This document shows positions 14,743 to 24,481 of a stretch of 64,000 bases of DNA, piece after piece. The DNA is from Microbacterium sp. Root553 (GTDB taxonomy: Bacteria > Actinomycetota > Actinomycetes > Actinomycetales > Microbacteriaceae). Position numbers and translations under genes: made by a program. The notes below the pieces were generated by a model that was not told where the DNA came from, made no database searches, and was given only the letters and a program-made list of their open reading frames with translations. Positions within the stretch are counted from its first letter, which is position 1; each line of letters opens with the position of its first letter. The stretch lies in assembly GCF_001426995.1 (NCBI RefSeq), contig NZ_LMFY01000001.1, positions 236,240 through 300,239 of the forward strand, written 5' to 3'.

Positions 14743-17532
14743 GTGTCCACTCTCCTGTCCTCGCTCGGCCGCTGGTCGTACCGGCACCCGTGGCGCGTCC
14801 TCCTGTCCTGGCTGCTCGCGCTCGGCATCGCCGGAGCCGGAGCGCTCGTTCTCGGAGCGGGCACGGACAACTCCTTCTCGATCCCCGGCACCGAGTCGCA
14901 GGCCGGCCTCGAGCAGCTCAACCGCTCCTTTCCCGCCGTCAGCGGCACCAGCGCGCAGATCATCGTGGTCGCCGCCGACGGCGATCACGTGACCGACGCC
15001 GCATACAAAGACGACATCGAGGATGCGGTCGACCGACTCGCCGACCTCGACGACTCGGTGCTGTCGGCCACGTCGCCGTACGACGAGAACGTCAGCGGCA
15101 TGATCAACGACGACGAGACCGCGGGCATCATCCGCCTGCAGTTCGACGGACAGGCGACCGACGTGTCGGACCAGACCCGCGACGACCTCCGCTCCGTGGT
15201 CGCGGACCTCTCGGACGAGCTTCCGTCGGGCTCGCAGACCTCGCTCGGCGGTGAGCTGTTCGCCACGTCCATCCCCGGCGTCACGCTCACCGAGGCCGTC
15301 GGACTGCTGATCGCCCTCCTCGTGCTGATCGTCACGTTCCGCTCCTTCGTCGTGGCCGGGCTCCCGCTGCTCACCGCCGTGCTCGGCGTCGGCATCTCCA
15401 TGGCGGGGATCTTCGCGGCCACGGCCTTCGCCACCGTCTCCTCGACCACCCCGCTGCTCGCACTGATGCTGGGACTCGCGGTCGGCATCGACTACGCGCT
15501 GTTCATCATGGCCAGGCACCAGGACCAGGTCCGCGACGGCGTCGATCCCGAGGAATCGACCGCACGCGCCGTGGGCACCGCCGGCTCGGCCGTGGTCTTC
15601 GCCGGCGTCACCGTGCTGATCGCGCTGATCGGGCTCGGCTTCGCCGGCATCCCGTTCCTGACGACGATGGGCATCGCCGCGTCGGCCGCCGTCGCGGTGG
15701 CCGTCGCGATCGCCGTGACCCTCACCCCGGCACTGCTCGGGTTCATGAAGGGCCGTGTCGCCGGTCGTCCCCGCCGAGCGCCGAAGGCGAAGAAGGGCGA
15801 GTCCGCCCCCGCCCCGCGCCGCCAGGGCAGCGACCGCTGGGTCACCGGGGTCACCAAGCGCCCGATCCTCGTCTCGCTCGCCGTGATCATCGGGCTCGGC
15901 ATCGTCGCCGTCCCCGCGCTGAGCCTGAATCTCGCACTGCCGAATGCCGGCGTGCTGCCTAAGGCCTCCGAAGCGCGCCAGAGCTACGACCTCGTGGCCC
16001 AGGAGTTCGGTCCGGGGTTCAACGGCCCGCTCATCCTGACCGGGACCATCGTCACCTCGACCGATCCGCTGACCCTCATGCAGGACCTCGGCGACGACGT
16101 CGCGAAGATCGACGGCGTCAAGGAGGTCGCGCTCTCGACCCCCAATGAGACCGCGGACACCGGGATCGTGCAGCTCATCCCCGAGACCGCGCCCGACGAT
16201 CCCGCGACCGCCGATCTGGTGCGAGAGCTCCGCGCCCATCACGACGAGTGGCTCGAGAAATACGACATCGACCTCAAGGTCACCGGCTTCACCGCCGTCG
16301 GGATCGACATCTCCGACCAGCTCGGCAATGCTCTCCTGCCGTTCGGCATCTTCGTGATCGGCCTGTCACTGATCCTCCTCACGATCGTGTTCCGCTCGCT
16401 CTGGGTGCCGATCACCGCCGCCGCGGGATATCTGCTCTCGATCGTCGCCGGATTCGGCGTCGTCGGCGCGGTCTTCGAGTGGGGCTGGTTCGCCGATGCC
16501 CTGCATGTGGCGAAGGTCGGCCCGATCATCAGCTTCATGCCGATCATCCTCATGGGCGTCCTGTTCGGGCTCGCGATGGACTACCAGGTCTTCCTCGTCT
16601 CGCGGATGCGGGAGGACTACGTCCACGACCCCGCCGGCAGGAGCCCCGACCGGGCGACCCGCCGCGCCGCGGCACTGCGCGCCGTGCGCAGCGGCTTCAC
16701 GGGCTCGGCGAAGGTCGTCACCGCCGCAGGGCTCATCATGTTCGCCGTGTTCGTGGCCTTCGTGCCCGAAGGAGACTCCTCTCTCAAGCCCATCGCACTC
16801 GGGCTCGCCGCGGGCATCGCGATCGACGCATTCCTCGTGCGGATGACGCTGATCCCGGCGCTGATGGCGATCCTGGGCGAGCGCGCCTGGGAGATCCCGG
16901 CCTGGCTCGAGAGGATCCTGCCGAGCGTCGACATCGAGGGCGAGGCGGTCGAGCGCGAACGCCACCTCGCCCAGTGGCCGGGAGACGACTCGGTGGTGGC
17001 CGCCGACGATCTGACGATCGAGGCCGCCGGCGTCGAGGGCGTGCATCTGCGCCTCGCGCCCGGGGGTTCCGCGGTGATCACGGGATCGTCCCCCGGCGCT
17101 CTGCGCGCCCTGTCGCTCGCGATCGCGGGCCGCCTGTCCGCGGACGACGGCCGGCTGCGGGTCGCCGGCCACCTGCTGCCCGGCCGCGCGGCGTGGGTGC
17201 GCGCCCACGTCGGTGCGGTCCTGACCACCGACACGACCGATCTGTCCGACGACCTCGCCGAGGCGCTGCGCGGGCGGCCGTCCGTGGTCGTGATCGACGG
17301 CGTCGACCGGCTCTCCTCCGCCGAGCACGACCAGCTCGCCGCACGCCTGAGAGACGCACGCACCTCGACCGCGCTGCTGCTCACCTCGCTCTCCCCGGAG
17401 CTCGCCGAGCGACTGCTCGCGGATGCCGGGCGCACACCCGTCGCCGTGATCGACATCGACGCACCCCGACGCCCATCCTCTGCGCTCCCCGTCGCAGACG
17501 ACTCCTCCGAATCGACCGAGGTGACCGCATGA
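14743..17532 (+). CDS. MMPL/RND-type exporter with degenerate ABC-ATPase-like C-terminal domain
   Basis: A 929-residue membrane transporter. Two MMPL modules each carry the RND-type proton-relay signature, GLAVGIDYALFIMARHQD and FGLAMDYQVFLVSRMREDY, and about 11-12 membrane segments, with extracytoplasmic loops after TM1 and TM7. Such proteins export lipids, siderophores or drugs. After residue ~740 is an unusual cytoplasmic extension that reads like an ABC ATPase: VHLRLAPGGSAVITG, then GSSPGALRA (about 780) where a Walker A should be but without GK(S/T), and a Walker-B-like VVVIDGVDRL (about 847) without the catalytic Glu. It is therefore probably non-hydrolytic. The GTG at 14743 has GAGGAG four bases upstream; an ATG 17 codons earlier would overlap the operator. 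The stop overlaps the next gene as ATGA. Confidence 0.9.
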   Translation: MSTLLSSLGRWSYRHPWRVLLSWLLALGIAGAGALVLGAGTDNSFSIPGTESQAGLEQLNRSFPAVSGTSAQIIVVAADGDHVTDAAYKDDIEDAVDRLADLDDSVLSATSPYDENVSGMINDDETAGIIRLQFDGQATDVSDQTRDDLRSVVADLSDELPSGSQTSLGGELFATSIPGVTLTEAVGLLIALLVLIVTFRSFVVAGLPLLTAVLGVGISMAGIFAATAFATVSSTTPLLALMLGLAVGIDYALFIMARHQDQVRDGVDPEESTARAVGTAGSAVVFAGVTVLIALIGLGFAGIPFLTTMGIAASAAVAVAVAIAVTLTPALLGFMKGRVAGRPRRAPKAKKGESAPAPRRQGSDRWVTGVTKRPILVSLAVIIGLGIVAVPALSLNLALPNAGVLPKASEARQSYDLVAQEFGPGFNGPLILTGTIVTSTDPLTLMQDLGDDVAKIDGVKEVALSTPNETADTGIVQLIPETAPDDPATADLVRELRAHHDEWLEKYDIDLKVTGFTAVGIDISDQLGNALLPFGIFVIGLSLILLTIVFRSLWVPITAAAGYLLSIVAGFGVVGAVFEWGWFADALHVAKVGPIISFMPIILMGVLFGLAMDYQVFLVSRMREDYVHDPAGRSPDRATRRAAALRAVRSGFTGSAKVVTAAGLIMFAVFVAFVPEGDSSLKPIALGLAAGIAIDAFLVRMTLIPALMAILGERAWEIPAWLERILPSVDIEGEAVERERHLAQWPGDDSVVAADDLTIEAAGVEGVHLRLAPGGSAVITGSSPGALRALSLAIAGRLSADDGRLRVAGHLLPGRAAWVRAHVGAVLTTDTTDLSDDLAEALRGRPSVVVIDGVDRLSSAEHDQLAARLRDARTSTALLLTSLSPELAERLLADAGRTPVAVIDIDAPRRPSSALPVADDSSESTEVTA

Positions 17533-19424
17533 CCCTCCCCATCGAGCGCGCACGTTCGCGCAAGCCCATCACCTGGCTGACGATCCTCGGCATCCTGCTG
17601 CTGCCCGCAGCCGTCGGCGGCATCCTGGTCGCCGCGCTGCAGAATCCGACCGAGCGCCTGGACTCTATGACCGCCGCGATCGTCAACCTCGATGAGCCCG
17701 TCGAGATCGACGGGCAGCTGACACCGCTCGGCAGGCAGCTCGCCTCAGGTCTGGTGGAGGGGTCGGACGACCTCGACTCGAACCTCACCTGGGTCATCTC
17801 GAACAAGGACGATGCCTCCGACGGCCTCGCCGACGGCTCGTATCAGGCGGTCATCACGATCCCGAAGGACTTCTCGAAGGCGGCCACCTCGTCTGGCCAG
17901 GCGATCTCCGACGGCGGTGGCGAGGCCGCCTCCGATGCACAGCAGGCCACCATCACGGTCACCACTCCGGAAGACGGGCTCGTGGCCGACGACCTCATCA
18001 CGAGTCAGATCGCGAACGTCGCCGCCTCCAGCATGGGCACCCTGCTCTCGGAGGCCACCACCGAGAACATCCTGGTCGGCTTCACGACCATCGGCGTCCA
18101 GATCGGCGACGCCGCCGACGGTGCCGCCCAGCTCGCCACCGGGGCACGGGACGCGGCCACCGGTGCCACGGCTATCCCCGACGGCGCCACGCAGCTCGCA
18201 TCCGGCGCGGCCGAGCTCGGCACGGGGGCATCCTCTCTCGCGTCCGGCCTCGACACCCTCTCGTCGAAGACGCGGGAGGCCGCCGCCGGCGCCGCGAATC
18301 TCGGGCAGGGCCTGACCGCCGGCGCGACGGAACTGCAGAATCAGGCCGCGGGCGCCCAGCAGCTCGCCGCGGGATCCGCGCAGGTCGCGAGCGGTCTGCA
18401 GCAGCTCGCCGACACGTGCGTGCCGAGCGGCTTCCCCCAGGCCTACTGCGATCAGCTCGTCGCGCTCTCGTCGGGAGCCACCCAGACGGATGCCGGCGTG
18501 CAGCAGCTCTCGACGCTCCCCGCGACCGTCGCCAGCCAGCTGAGCCAGGCCGGCGCCGGGGCGACGACGATCGCCGACGGGCTGAACCAGCTCGCCTACC
18601 AGGGACTCGATCAGTCGGCCGGCGGTGCCCGCGCACTGTCGAGCGGCGCAGGACAGCTCTCGAGCGGCGCCACCGATCTCGCAACCGGTGCCACCGACCT
18701 CGCCACGGGCCTCGACACCCTCGCGACGGGGACCGGAGATCTCGCGGGCGGACTGCGGACCGCCGCGGACTCGCTGCCGTCATTCACCGACGCGCAGTCG
18801 ACCTCGCTCGCCTCGGTGATCGCCGACCCGGTGGCCTCGAAGGGCGCCGACGAGTCGACGATCTTCGGTCCGACCGCGATCCCCCTCCTCACCGCGGTCG
18901 TGCTGTGGTTCGGCGGCCTCGCCTCGTTCCTGGTGATGCGTGCCCATACGGCGCGCACTCTGACCTCTCGACGGTCGTCGGCGGGGCTGACCCTGCGCGC
19001 GTTCACCCCGGCCGCCGCGATCGGCGCGGCACAGGGTGTGCTCGTCTCGCTCATCGTGCAGATCGTCGCGGGCTACGACGCCGCCGCATGGTGGACGTTC
19101 GCCGGAACGGCCGTGCTGGCCGGAGTGGCCTTCGCCGCCGTCAACCAGGCACTGGTCGCCGTGTTCGGGGGAATCGGTCGCTGGGTGAGCGCTCTCGTGG
19201 GCGTGCTGGCGATCGCCACGGGGCTCGTGTCGACCGTCCCGGGGTGGCTGTCCGGTCTCGCCGCGGCGCTGCCCACGGCGCCGGCCTTCAGCGGACTCAT
19301 CGCCGGCAGCGGAAGCGCCCTCGCCGCGCTGATCGTCTGGGGTGTGCTGTCGCTCGTCGCGACGACGCTCGCGGTGACGCTGCGCCGCACGACCTCGGCC
19401 CGAGCCGCGTTCGCCGCCGCCTGA
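17529..19424 (+). CDS. YhgE/Pip domain membrane protein
   Basis: A 631-residue protein of the YhgE/Pip (phage infection protein) family. One membrane helix near residues 14-33 is followed by a long extracytoplasmic region, then five or six helices from residue ~445 to the end, related to ABC-2 permeases. The middle region (about 195-420) is built of Gly/Ala-rich heptad-like repeats such as GATQLASGAAELGTGASSLASG, the family's coiled-coil section. It starts inside the MMPL stop (ATGA), so the pair is coupled. In other Actinobacteria YhgE proteins occur with MMPL or ABC-ATPase genes behind a TetR regulator. Role is probably export or envelope stress; substrate unknown. Confidence 0.88.
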   Translation: MTLPIERARSRKPITWLTILGILLLPAAVGGILVAALQNPTERLDSMTAAIVNLDEPVEIDGQLTPLGRQLASGLVEGSDDLDSNLTWVISNKDDASDGLADGSYQAVITIPKDFSKAATSSGQAISDGGGEAASDAQQATITVTTPEDGLVADDLITSQIANVAASSMGTLLSEATTENILVGFTTIGVQIGDAADGAAQLATGARDAATGATAIPDGATQLASGAAELGTGASSLASGLDTLSSKTREAAAGAANLGQGLTAGATELQNQAAGAQQLAAGSAQVASGLQQLADTCVPSGFPQAYCDQLVALSSGATQTDAGVQQLSTLPATVASQLSQAGAGATTIADGLNQLAYQGLDQSAGGARALSSGAGQLSSGATDLATGATDLATGLDTLATGTGDLAGGLRTAADSLPSFTDAQSTSLASVIADPVASKGADESTIFGPTAIPLLTAVVLWFGGLASFLVMRAHTARTLTSRRSSAGLTLRAFTPAAAIGAAQGVLVSLIVQIVAGYDAAAWWTFAGTAVLAGVAFAAVNQALVAVFGGIGRWVSALVGVLAIATGLVSTVPGWLSGLAAALPTAPAFSGLIAGSGSALAALIVWGVLSLVATTLAVTLRRTTSARAAFAAA

Positions 19425-19469
19425 GCGTCCGCGTATTCGGGCCGGCCCCGACGCACGTACGATCAGGAG

Positions 19470-20066
19470 ATGCGCCGCCCCTTCATGTCCTCGCCCGCCC
19501 AGCTCGCGTCACTGGAAGGGCAGCAGTACCTCGTGCTGCGCCCGACGCGGGCCGTCTCCGACGCCTACCGCGCGGAACAGCGGTCTGCACTCGGCCGTAT
19601 GGACGCGCCGCATCCTCACACCGAGCACGTCACGCTCCGCGCCTTCCACGAACCCGAGCGTCGCGAGGAGGTGCTCTCACTGATCCGTGAATGGGCCGTG
19701 GCGCAGCATCCGATCGAGGTCATCGCCGAGGCCGTCGACGTGTTCCCGTCGCCATGGCAGACCGTGATCCTGCGACTGACGCGCACGTCGTCGCTGGTGT
19801 CGGCCTATGCGAAGCTCAGCACGGCGCTCGAGGCCACCGACTTCCGTCGACTCGATGAGCGCGACACCGCGGAGTGGACCTTCCACCTCTCCGTGATCTA
19901 CGCGAAGACGCTCTCTGCCGCCGCCTGGTCCGAGCTGTCGCACAAGTCCCGTCGGTCGCTCAGCAAGCGCCCGGCGGAGACCATCTCGGAGGCGGAGTTC
20001 GTCTGGTACGAAGACGGCGTCGAGCACGCCGAGGTGATCCCGTTCGGACTGCGGTCGTTCCGATGA
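19470..20066 (+). CDS. 2H phosphoesterase (2'-5' RNA ligase-like) family protein
   Basis: A 198-residue protein with the two HxT/S motifs that define the 2H superfamily: HVT at residues 53-55 (HPHTEHVTLRAF) and HLS at 139-141 (WTFHLSVIY). The spacing of about 85 residues fits LigT/CPDase-like enzymes that act on cyclic nucleotide phosphates or 2'-5' bonds. The physiological substrate is not deducible. TACGAT lies 6 nt before the ATG; the intervening CAGGAG is too close to the start to act as a normal ribosome site. It is convergent with ccsB, 15 bp apart. Confidence 0.8.
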   Translation: MRRPFMSSPAQLASLEGQQYLVLRPTRAVSDAYRAEQRSALGRMDAPHPHTEHVTLRAFHEPERREEVLSLIREWAVAQHPIEVIAEAVDVFPSPWQTVILRLTRTSSLVSAYAKLSTALEATDFRRLDERDTAEWTFHLSVIYAKTLSAAAWSELSHKSRRSLSKRPAETISEAEFVWYEDGVEHAEVIPFGLRSFR

Positions 20067-20081
20067 CCGGGATCCGGTCGT

Positions 20082-21065
20082 TCAGCTGAGGCCCGAGTAG
20101 GCGTGCAGGCCCTTGAAGAAGACGTTGACGATCGTGAAGTTGAACAGCACGGCCGAGAAGCCGACGATGGCCAGCCATGCCGACCTGTTGCCGCGCCATC
20201 CGCGCGTCGCACGGGCGTGGATGTATCCGGCGTAGAGAACCCAGATCACGAAGGTCCAGGTCTCCTTGACGTCGAAGCCCCAGAAACGGCTCCACGCGTA
20301 GTACGCCCAGATCGACCCGGCGATGAGCGTGAACGTCCAGAGGATGAAGCCGATGATCGTGAACCGGTAGGCCATGCTCTCGAGCCGCTCCGACCCGGGG
20401 AAGGTGCGCAGGAATCCCGGTCCGGTCTTCTCCGCGCCCTCGGAGATGAGGCGCTCACGGCGCGACTGCATGAGCTGAATCACGGAGAGCGCGAAGGCGA
20501 GGGCGAAGAACGCGGTGCCCAGCGACGCCACGAAGACGTGGATCACCAGCCAGACGCTCTTGAGCGGATCCATCAGCGGCGAGACGTCGACGTAGAAGTT
20601 CGTCGCCGCGAGCCCGAGGAGCACCACGACCAGTCCCGTGATGAAGGTCCCGAGGAAGCGCAGATCGACGCGCACGAGCACCGCGAGGAACACCGCGACG
20701 ATCAGCAGCGTGCCCATCATCGCGAACTCGTACAGGTTGGCCCACGGCACACGGCCGGCGGCGAACCCGCGGGTGAGCGTCGCCGCGAGCTGAAAAATGA
20801 ACGCCAGGACGGTGAGCGACGTGCCGATGCGCGCCATCACGAAGCGCTGCGGGGCGGAGTCGGATGCCGCGGTGCCCTTGGCGCCACGTGCCGCGGACGA
20901 GCCGCGCGCCCCGGCGCCGACGAGCTCGAACTCGCGGACGTTCGCCGAATCGGCCGACAGCTGGGACCGACGCGCGAGATCGAAGGCGTAGGCCACGAAG
21001 GCCGCCGCGTAGATCGCGATCGACGTCCAGAGCAGGATCGGCGAGATCACTTCGAGGTCGAACAT
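20082..21065 (-). CDS. ccsB: cytochrome c biogenesis protein CcsB/ResC
   Basis: Membrane component of System II cytochrome c maturation: with ResB it carries heme across the membrane and attaches it to apocytochrome. The 327-residue protein has about eight helices, the tryptophan-rich heme-handling (WWD) loop here as WGFDVKETW (near residue 270), and conserved histidines in VIHVF and YIHARATRGW. It is the last gene of tlpA-ccdA-resB-ccsB, four bases after resB. A loop of about 40 variable residues after the first helix is rich in Ala, Gly and Ser. Confidence 0.95.
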   Translation of the reverse strand: MFDLEVISPILLWTSIAIYAAAFVAYAFDLARRSQLSADSANVREFELVGAGARGSSAARGAKGTAASDSAPQRFVMARIGTSLTVLAFIFQLAATLTRGFAAGRVPWANLYEFAMMGTLLIVAVFLAVLVRVDLRFLGTFITGLVVVLLGLAATNFYVDVSPLMDPLKSVWLVIHVFVASLGTAFFALAFALSVIQLMQSRRERLISEGAEKTGPGFLRTFPGSERLESMAYRFTIIGFILWTFTLIAGSIWAYYAWSRFWGFDVKETWTFVIWVLYAGYIHARATRGWRGNRSAWLAIVGFSAVLFNFTIVNVFFKGLHAYSGLS

Positions 21066-21069
21066 GGTG

Positions 21070-22914
21070 TCAGTCTACTTTCGGCGTGTCGGATGCGGGG
21101 CCGTCGGCCTCGCGCTCGGAGTCTGTCTGCGCGTCGGCGTCGAGCCGGTCGTCGGAGCCGGGCTCTTCCGCGGTCCCGGGCTCTTCCTCGGGCTCGGTCT
21201 CGGGCTCTTCCTCGGGCTCGGGCTCTTCCTCGGGCTCGGGCACGGCGGCAGTGACGCCCGCTGTGTCCAGCAGTCTGGCGTGCCCTGCCACGAGATCGTC
21301 GACCGCGTGAGCGAGGGTAGGGTCCTCGCCGCGGGCGAGTCCGGCGTACTCGAGCGAGACCGCGCCGTCGGCGGCGGTCGCCTTGACCCAGACGCGGCGG
21401 CGCGGGACGAAGAGAGCGAGCATCAGGCCGCCGAGCGCGAGGAGCGCGAAGCCGAGCACCCACGGCCCCGAGGCGTCGCGGTGGATCTGCAGCGACGCGA
21501 ACCGCTTGACCGACTGCGAGGCATCGGTCGCCCCCGCGGGCGACTCGTCCTCGAAGGTCACGGTTCCCATGCCGTTCGGCAGATCCGCGGTCTGGCCGGG
21601 CGTCAGCTCGATCGACTCGAGGTCGGTCGAGCGCCCGGTGACCTTCGTCATCCCCGTGGTGTCGAGCACGTACACCGAGCGCGGAATGCCCTCGTTGATC
21701 CCGAGATCACCGGTGTATACGTCGAGCGTGAGGGTCGGATTCGTGAGTTCGGGGAAGGCCGAGAAGAACGCCCCGGTGTCGAGCACCCCGGTGGTCGGGT
21801 AGAAGAAGCCGACCAGGCCGACCTGCTCGCTGAGACCATCCGGGATCTTGAGGACTCCGAGAGAGGTCATGTTGTTGTCCTGCGGCAGGAACGGCGTGCT
21901 GTTGGTGAAGACGACATCGCCCTCGGGGTTGCGCACCGTGACCGTCGGGGCGTAGCCGTTGCCGAGCAGGAAGACGTTGTCGTCCGCGACGCCGAGCGGT
22001 TCGTTGACCTTGACCGAGCCGGTGCGCTCCTCGCCGTTCTCCTGCACAGTGACGTTGGCCGAGAAGTCGCCGGCCTGACCGGATCCGGGCTCGCCGAACG
22101 GCTGATAGGTCACGTCGAAGCTGTCGAGCCGCATCGAGTACGGCGCGAGCGCCCCGTCGCCGACGAAGCGACCGCGGTTCATCGAGTCGTAGTCGAGCAG
22201 CGTGTTCGCGAACGTCTCGCCCTCGACCAGCACGCGCTGGCCGGTGTAGGCGAAGCCGCCGCCGACGCCGACCGTGATGAGCACACCGACCAGGGCGAGG
22301 TGGAACAGCAGGTTGCCGGTCTCGCGCCAGTATCCGCGCTCCGCCGAGACCGACGACGAGCGCTTGTCGTCATAGCGCTCGACCCGGTAGCCGAGAGCTC
22401 TGAGCTGCTTCAGGGCGATGTCGATCGACGCGGAGGCATCGGTCGCGGCATCCGTCGAGGTGCGCTCGACCGCACGGAAGTCGGCGAGCCGCTGCAGGCG
22501 GGCGGGGGTGCGCGGCGGCCGGGCCTGCAGCGCCTTGGCATGGTGCCTGATGCGCGGGATCACGCAGCCCACGAGCGAGGCGAACAGCAGTAGGTAGATG
22601 GCCGAGAACCACGGCGACAGGTAGACGTCGAACAGCTTCAGGCCGTCGAGGATCGGGAAGAGATCGGGGTTGTCGCGCTCCCACTGGGTGACACCGTTGG
22701 GGTCGGCCATCCGCTGCGGGAAGATCGAGCCGGGAATGGCGGCGATGGCCAGGACGAGGAGCAGGATCAGCGCGGTGCGCATCGAGGTCAGCTGACGCCA
22801 TCCCCAGCGCAGCCAGCCCACCAGGCCGAGGCGGGGTTGGGTGATCGACTCTTCGCCGTCGACATGGTCGGACGGCCGGAGCGGATCGCTCGACCTCTCG
22901 GTTGTGCGGCTCAC
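21070..22914 (-). CDS. resB: cytochrome c biogenesis protein ResB
   Basis: System II heme-ligation partner of CcsB. The 614-residue product has three N-terminal helices, a large extracytoplasmic domain (about residues 240-480) and one more helix near 515. I place the start at GTG 22914, where GGAAGG lies five bases upstream; a GTG 19 codons earlier would overlap ccdA and has no ribosome site. The C-terminal tail is unusual: a Glu/Pro-rich repeat (PEPEEEPEPEEEPETEPEE) encoded by repeated CTCGGGCTCTTC words at about 21155-21245, probably disordered and variable in length. Confidence 0.93.
   Translation of the reverse strand: MSRTTERSSDPLRPSDHVDGEESITQPRLGLVGWLRWGWRQLTSMRTALILLLVLAIAAIPGSIFPQRMADPNGVTQWERDNPDLFPILDGLKLFDVYLSPWFSAIYLLLFASLVGCVIPRIRHHAKALQARPPRTPARLQRLADFRAVERTSTDAATDASASIDIALKQLRALGYRVERYDDKRSSSVSAERGYWRETGNLLFHLALVGVLITVGVGGGFAYTGQRVLVEGETFANTLLDYDSMNRGRFVGDGALAPYSMRLDSFDVTYQPFGEPGSGQAGDFSANVTVQENGEERTGSVKVNEPLGVADDNVFLLGNGYAPTVTVRNPEGDVVFTNSTPFLPQDNNMTSLGVLKIPDGLSEQVGLVGFFYPTTGVLDTGAFFSAFPELTNPTLTLDVYTGDLGINEGIPRSVYVLDTTGMTKVTGRSTDLESIELTPGQTADLPNGMGTVTFEDESPAGATDASQSVKRFASLQIHRDASGPWVLGFALLALGGLMLALFVPRRRVWVKATAADGAVSLEYAGLARGEDPTLAHAVDDLVAGHARLLDTAGVTAAVPEPEEEPEPEEEPETEPEEEPGTAEEPGSDDRLDADAQTDSEREADGPASDTPKVD
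21155..21245. repeat. low-complexity Glu/Pro codon repeat in resB
   Basis: Repeated CTCGGGCTCTTC words encode the acidic proline-rich tail of ResB. The slippage-prone repeat stays in frame. Exact borders are approximate. Confidence 0.7.
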
Positions 22915-22951
22915 GGCATCCTTCCGATGCGTCTTCTTCCGGTCGTCCTGA

Positions 22952-23731
22952 TCAGAGCGGGAGGATGACACTGTTCATCACCGCCGTCAGTCTCGACATG
23001 ATGTCGGTCCAGAGCCCCGTGACCATCAGCAGTCCCAGGGCGATCAGCAGCGCGCCGCCGATCATGTTGACCACGCGGATGTGACGGCGCAGGAATCCGA
23101 TCGCCTTCGTCGCCCAGCCGAAGCCGAGCGCGACCAGCAGGAACGGGATGCCGAGGCCGAGCGAGTAGGCGAGTCCCAGGGAGCCTGCGCGCACCGGGTC
23201 ACCCGCATTGAAGCTCAGCGCGAAGATCGCGGCCAGCGTGGGACCCATGCAGGGCGCCCACCCGACGCCGAGGGCGACGCCGAGCAGCGGCGCGCCGATC
23301 AGTCCCGCCTTCGAATCGACGTGGAACCGCACCTCGCGCTGGGCGAAGCCGAAGAGGCCGAGGAACACCAGCCCCATGAGGATGATGACCCCGCCGAGGA
23401 TGCGCGTGATGAGCTCGCCCCACTGGATGAGGAACACATTGGCGATGCCGCCGAGCGCCGTCAACGAGACGAAGACGAGGCTGAAACCGAGGATGAACAG
23501 CAGGACGCCGACGACCAGGCGTCCCCGCGCGGGGGCGTCGACGGCCGAGGTCGGCGAACCGTTCGCCGTGCCGGGTGCACGCCGGGGGGCGACAGCTCCC
23601 CCGAGGAATCCCAGGTATCCGGGCACCAGCGGCAGTACGCAGGGCGAGAGGAACGACAGGAGTCCCGCGAGCATCGCCACGGGGATCGCGAGCCACAGGG
23701 CTCCCGATCCGATGATCGCTTCGGGGTTCAC
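22952..23731 (-). CDS. ccdA: cytochrome c biogenesis protein CcdA (thiol reductant conduit)
   Basis: Passes electrons from cytoplasmic thioredoxin across the membrane to TlpA/ResA-type thioredoxins that keep apocytochrome c reduced. The 259-residue protein has six or seven helices and the paired redox cysteines in FLSPCVLPLVPGY and VGWAPCMGPTL. I start at GTG 23731 with GGGAG four bases upstream; longer readings add an Arg/Ser-rich stretch that belongs to the tlpA gene in another frame. It sits 16 bp after tlpA and 37 bp before resB. Confidence 0.95.
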   Translation of the reverse strand: MNPEAIIGSGALWLAIPVAMLAGLLSFLSPCVLPLVPGYLGFLGGAVAPRRAPGTANGSPTSAVDAPARGRLVVGVLLFILGFSLVFVSLTALGGIANVFLIQWGELITRILGGVIILMGLVFLGLFGFAQREVRFHVDSKAGLIGAPLLGVALGVGWAPCMGPTLAAIFALSFNAGDPVRAGSLGLAYSLGLGIPFLLVALGFGWATKAIGFLRRHIRVVNMIGGALLIALGLLMVTGLWTDIMSRLTAVMNSVILPL

Positions 23732-23747
23732 GCCGCTCCCGGGAGGA

Positions 23748-24401
23748 TCACGAGTCCTCCGCGAGCGCGTCCTTGACGAGCGTCGAGAGGATCGACGTGC
23801 CGTCGATGGGCCCGATGATGCGCGCGGCGACCCTGCCCTGCTTGTCGAGCACGAGGGTCGTCGGCGTCGCCTGGATCGGCACGGATGCCGCGAATGCGAG
23901 CTTCGCCTCGGCGGTGTCGACATCGATCAGGCTCGGGTAGGTCACGCCGAACTCGGCGGAGAACGCCTTGGCCGTGTCGGCCTGATCCCGCGTGTTGATG
24001 CCGAGGAAGGCGACGCCGTCGCCGCCCTGCTCCTGCCACACGTTCTCGAGGTCTTCGGCTTCGACGCGGCACGGGGCGCAGCCGGCGTACCAGAAGTTCA
24101 CGACCGTGACCTTGCCCGCCAGCTCGGCACTGTCGAAGTCCTCGCCGTCTTCCGTCACGCCGCCGAACGCTGTCACGGGCTCACCGCGTTCCGCGACGGG
24201 GATCTCGACGATCGCGCCGTCGGCGGCCACGTATCCGGGGTTGTCTCCGCTGAGGAACGAGTCGTTCACGGGATCGGGAGCGCATGCGCTCAGACCGATG
24301 GCGAGCACCGCGGCGAGCGCGACACCGACCGACCGGCGGACGGGCCGGATGCGGGAGGGGCGGCCGCTGCGGATCGGAGGAACCGTCGAGGCGAGTGGCA
24401 C
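23748..24401 (-). CDS. TlpA/ResA-like thioredoxin lipoprotein
   Basis: Membrane-anchored thiol-disulfide oxidoreductase, first gene of the cytochrome c maturation operon. The 217-residue product has a lipoprotein signal ending LSAC and a thioredoxin fold with the redox centre FWYAGCAPCRVEAEDL and a cis-proline segment QATPTTLVLDKQG. It would reduce apocytochrome c using electrons from CcdA. The start is GTG at 24401 with TAAACT 7 nt upstream on the minus strand, consistent with leaderless expression. Confidence 0.93.
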   Translation of the reverse strand: MPLASTVPPIRSGRPSRIRPVRRSVGVALAAVLAIGLSACAPDPVNDSFLSGDNPGYVAADGAIVEIPVAERGEPVTAFGGVTEDGEDFDSAELAGKVTVVNFWYAGCAPCRVEAEDLENVWQEQGGDGVAFLGINTRDQADTAKAFSAEFGVTYPSLIDVDTAEAKLAFAASVPIQATPTTLVLDKQGRVAARIIGPIDGTSILSTLVKDALAEDS

Positions 24402-24481
24402 GATTCCCAGTTTACGCGGGGGTTCCTATGCATGGGCCGGGCGCCCGTGCGGGCCCGGCGCGACTCGGGATCACGCCCCTG

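Noticed and set aside
22915..22971. resB start at GTG 22971
   Set aside because: It overlaps ccdA and has no ribosome site, while GTG 22914 has GGAAGG five bases upstream.
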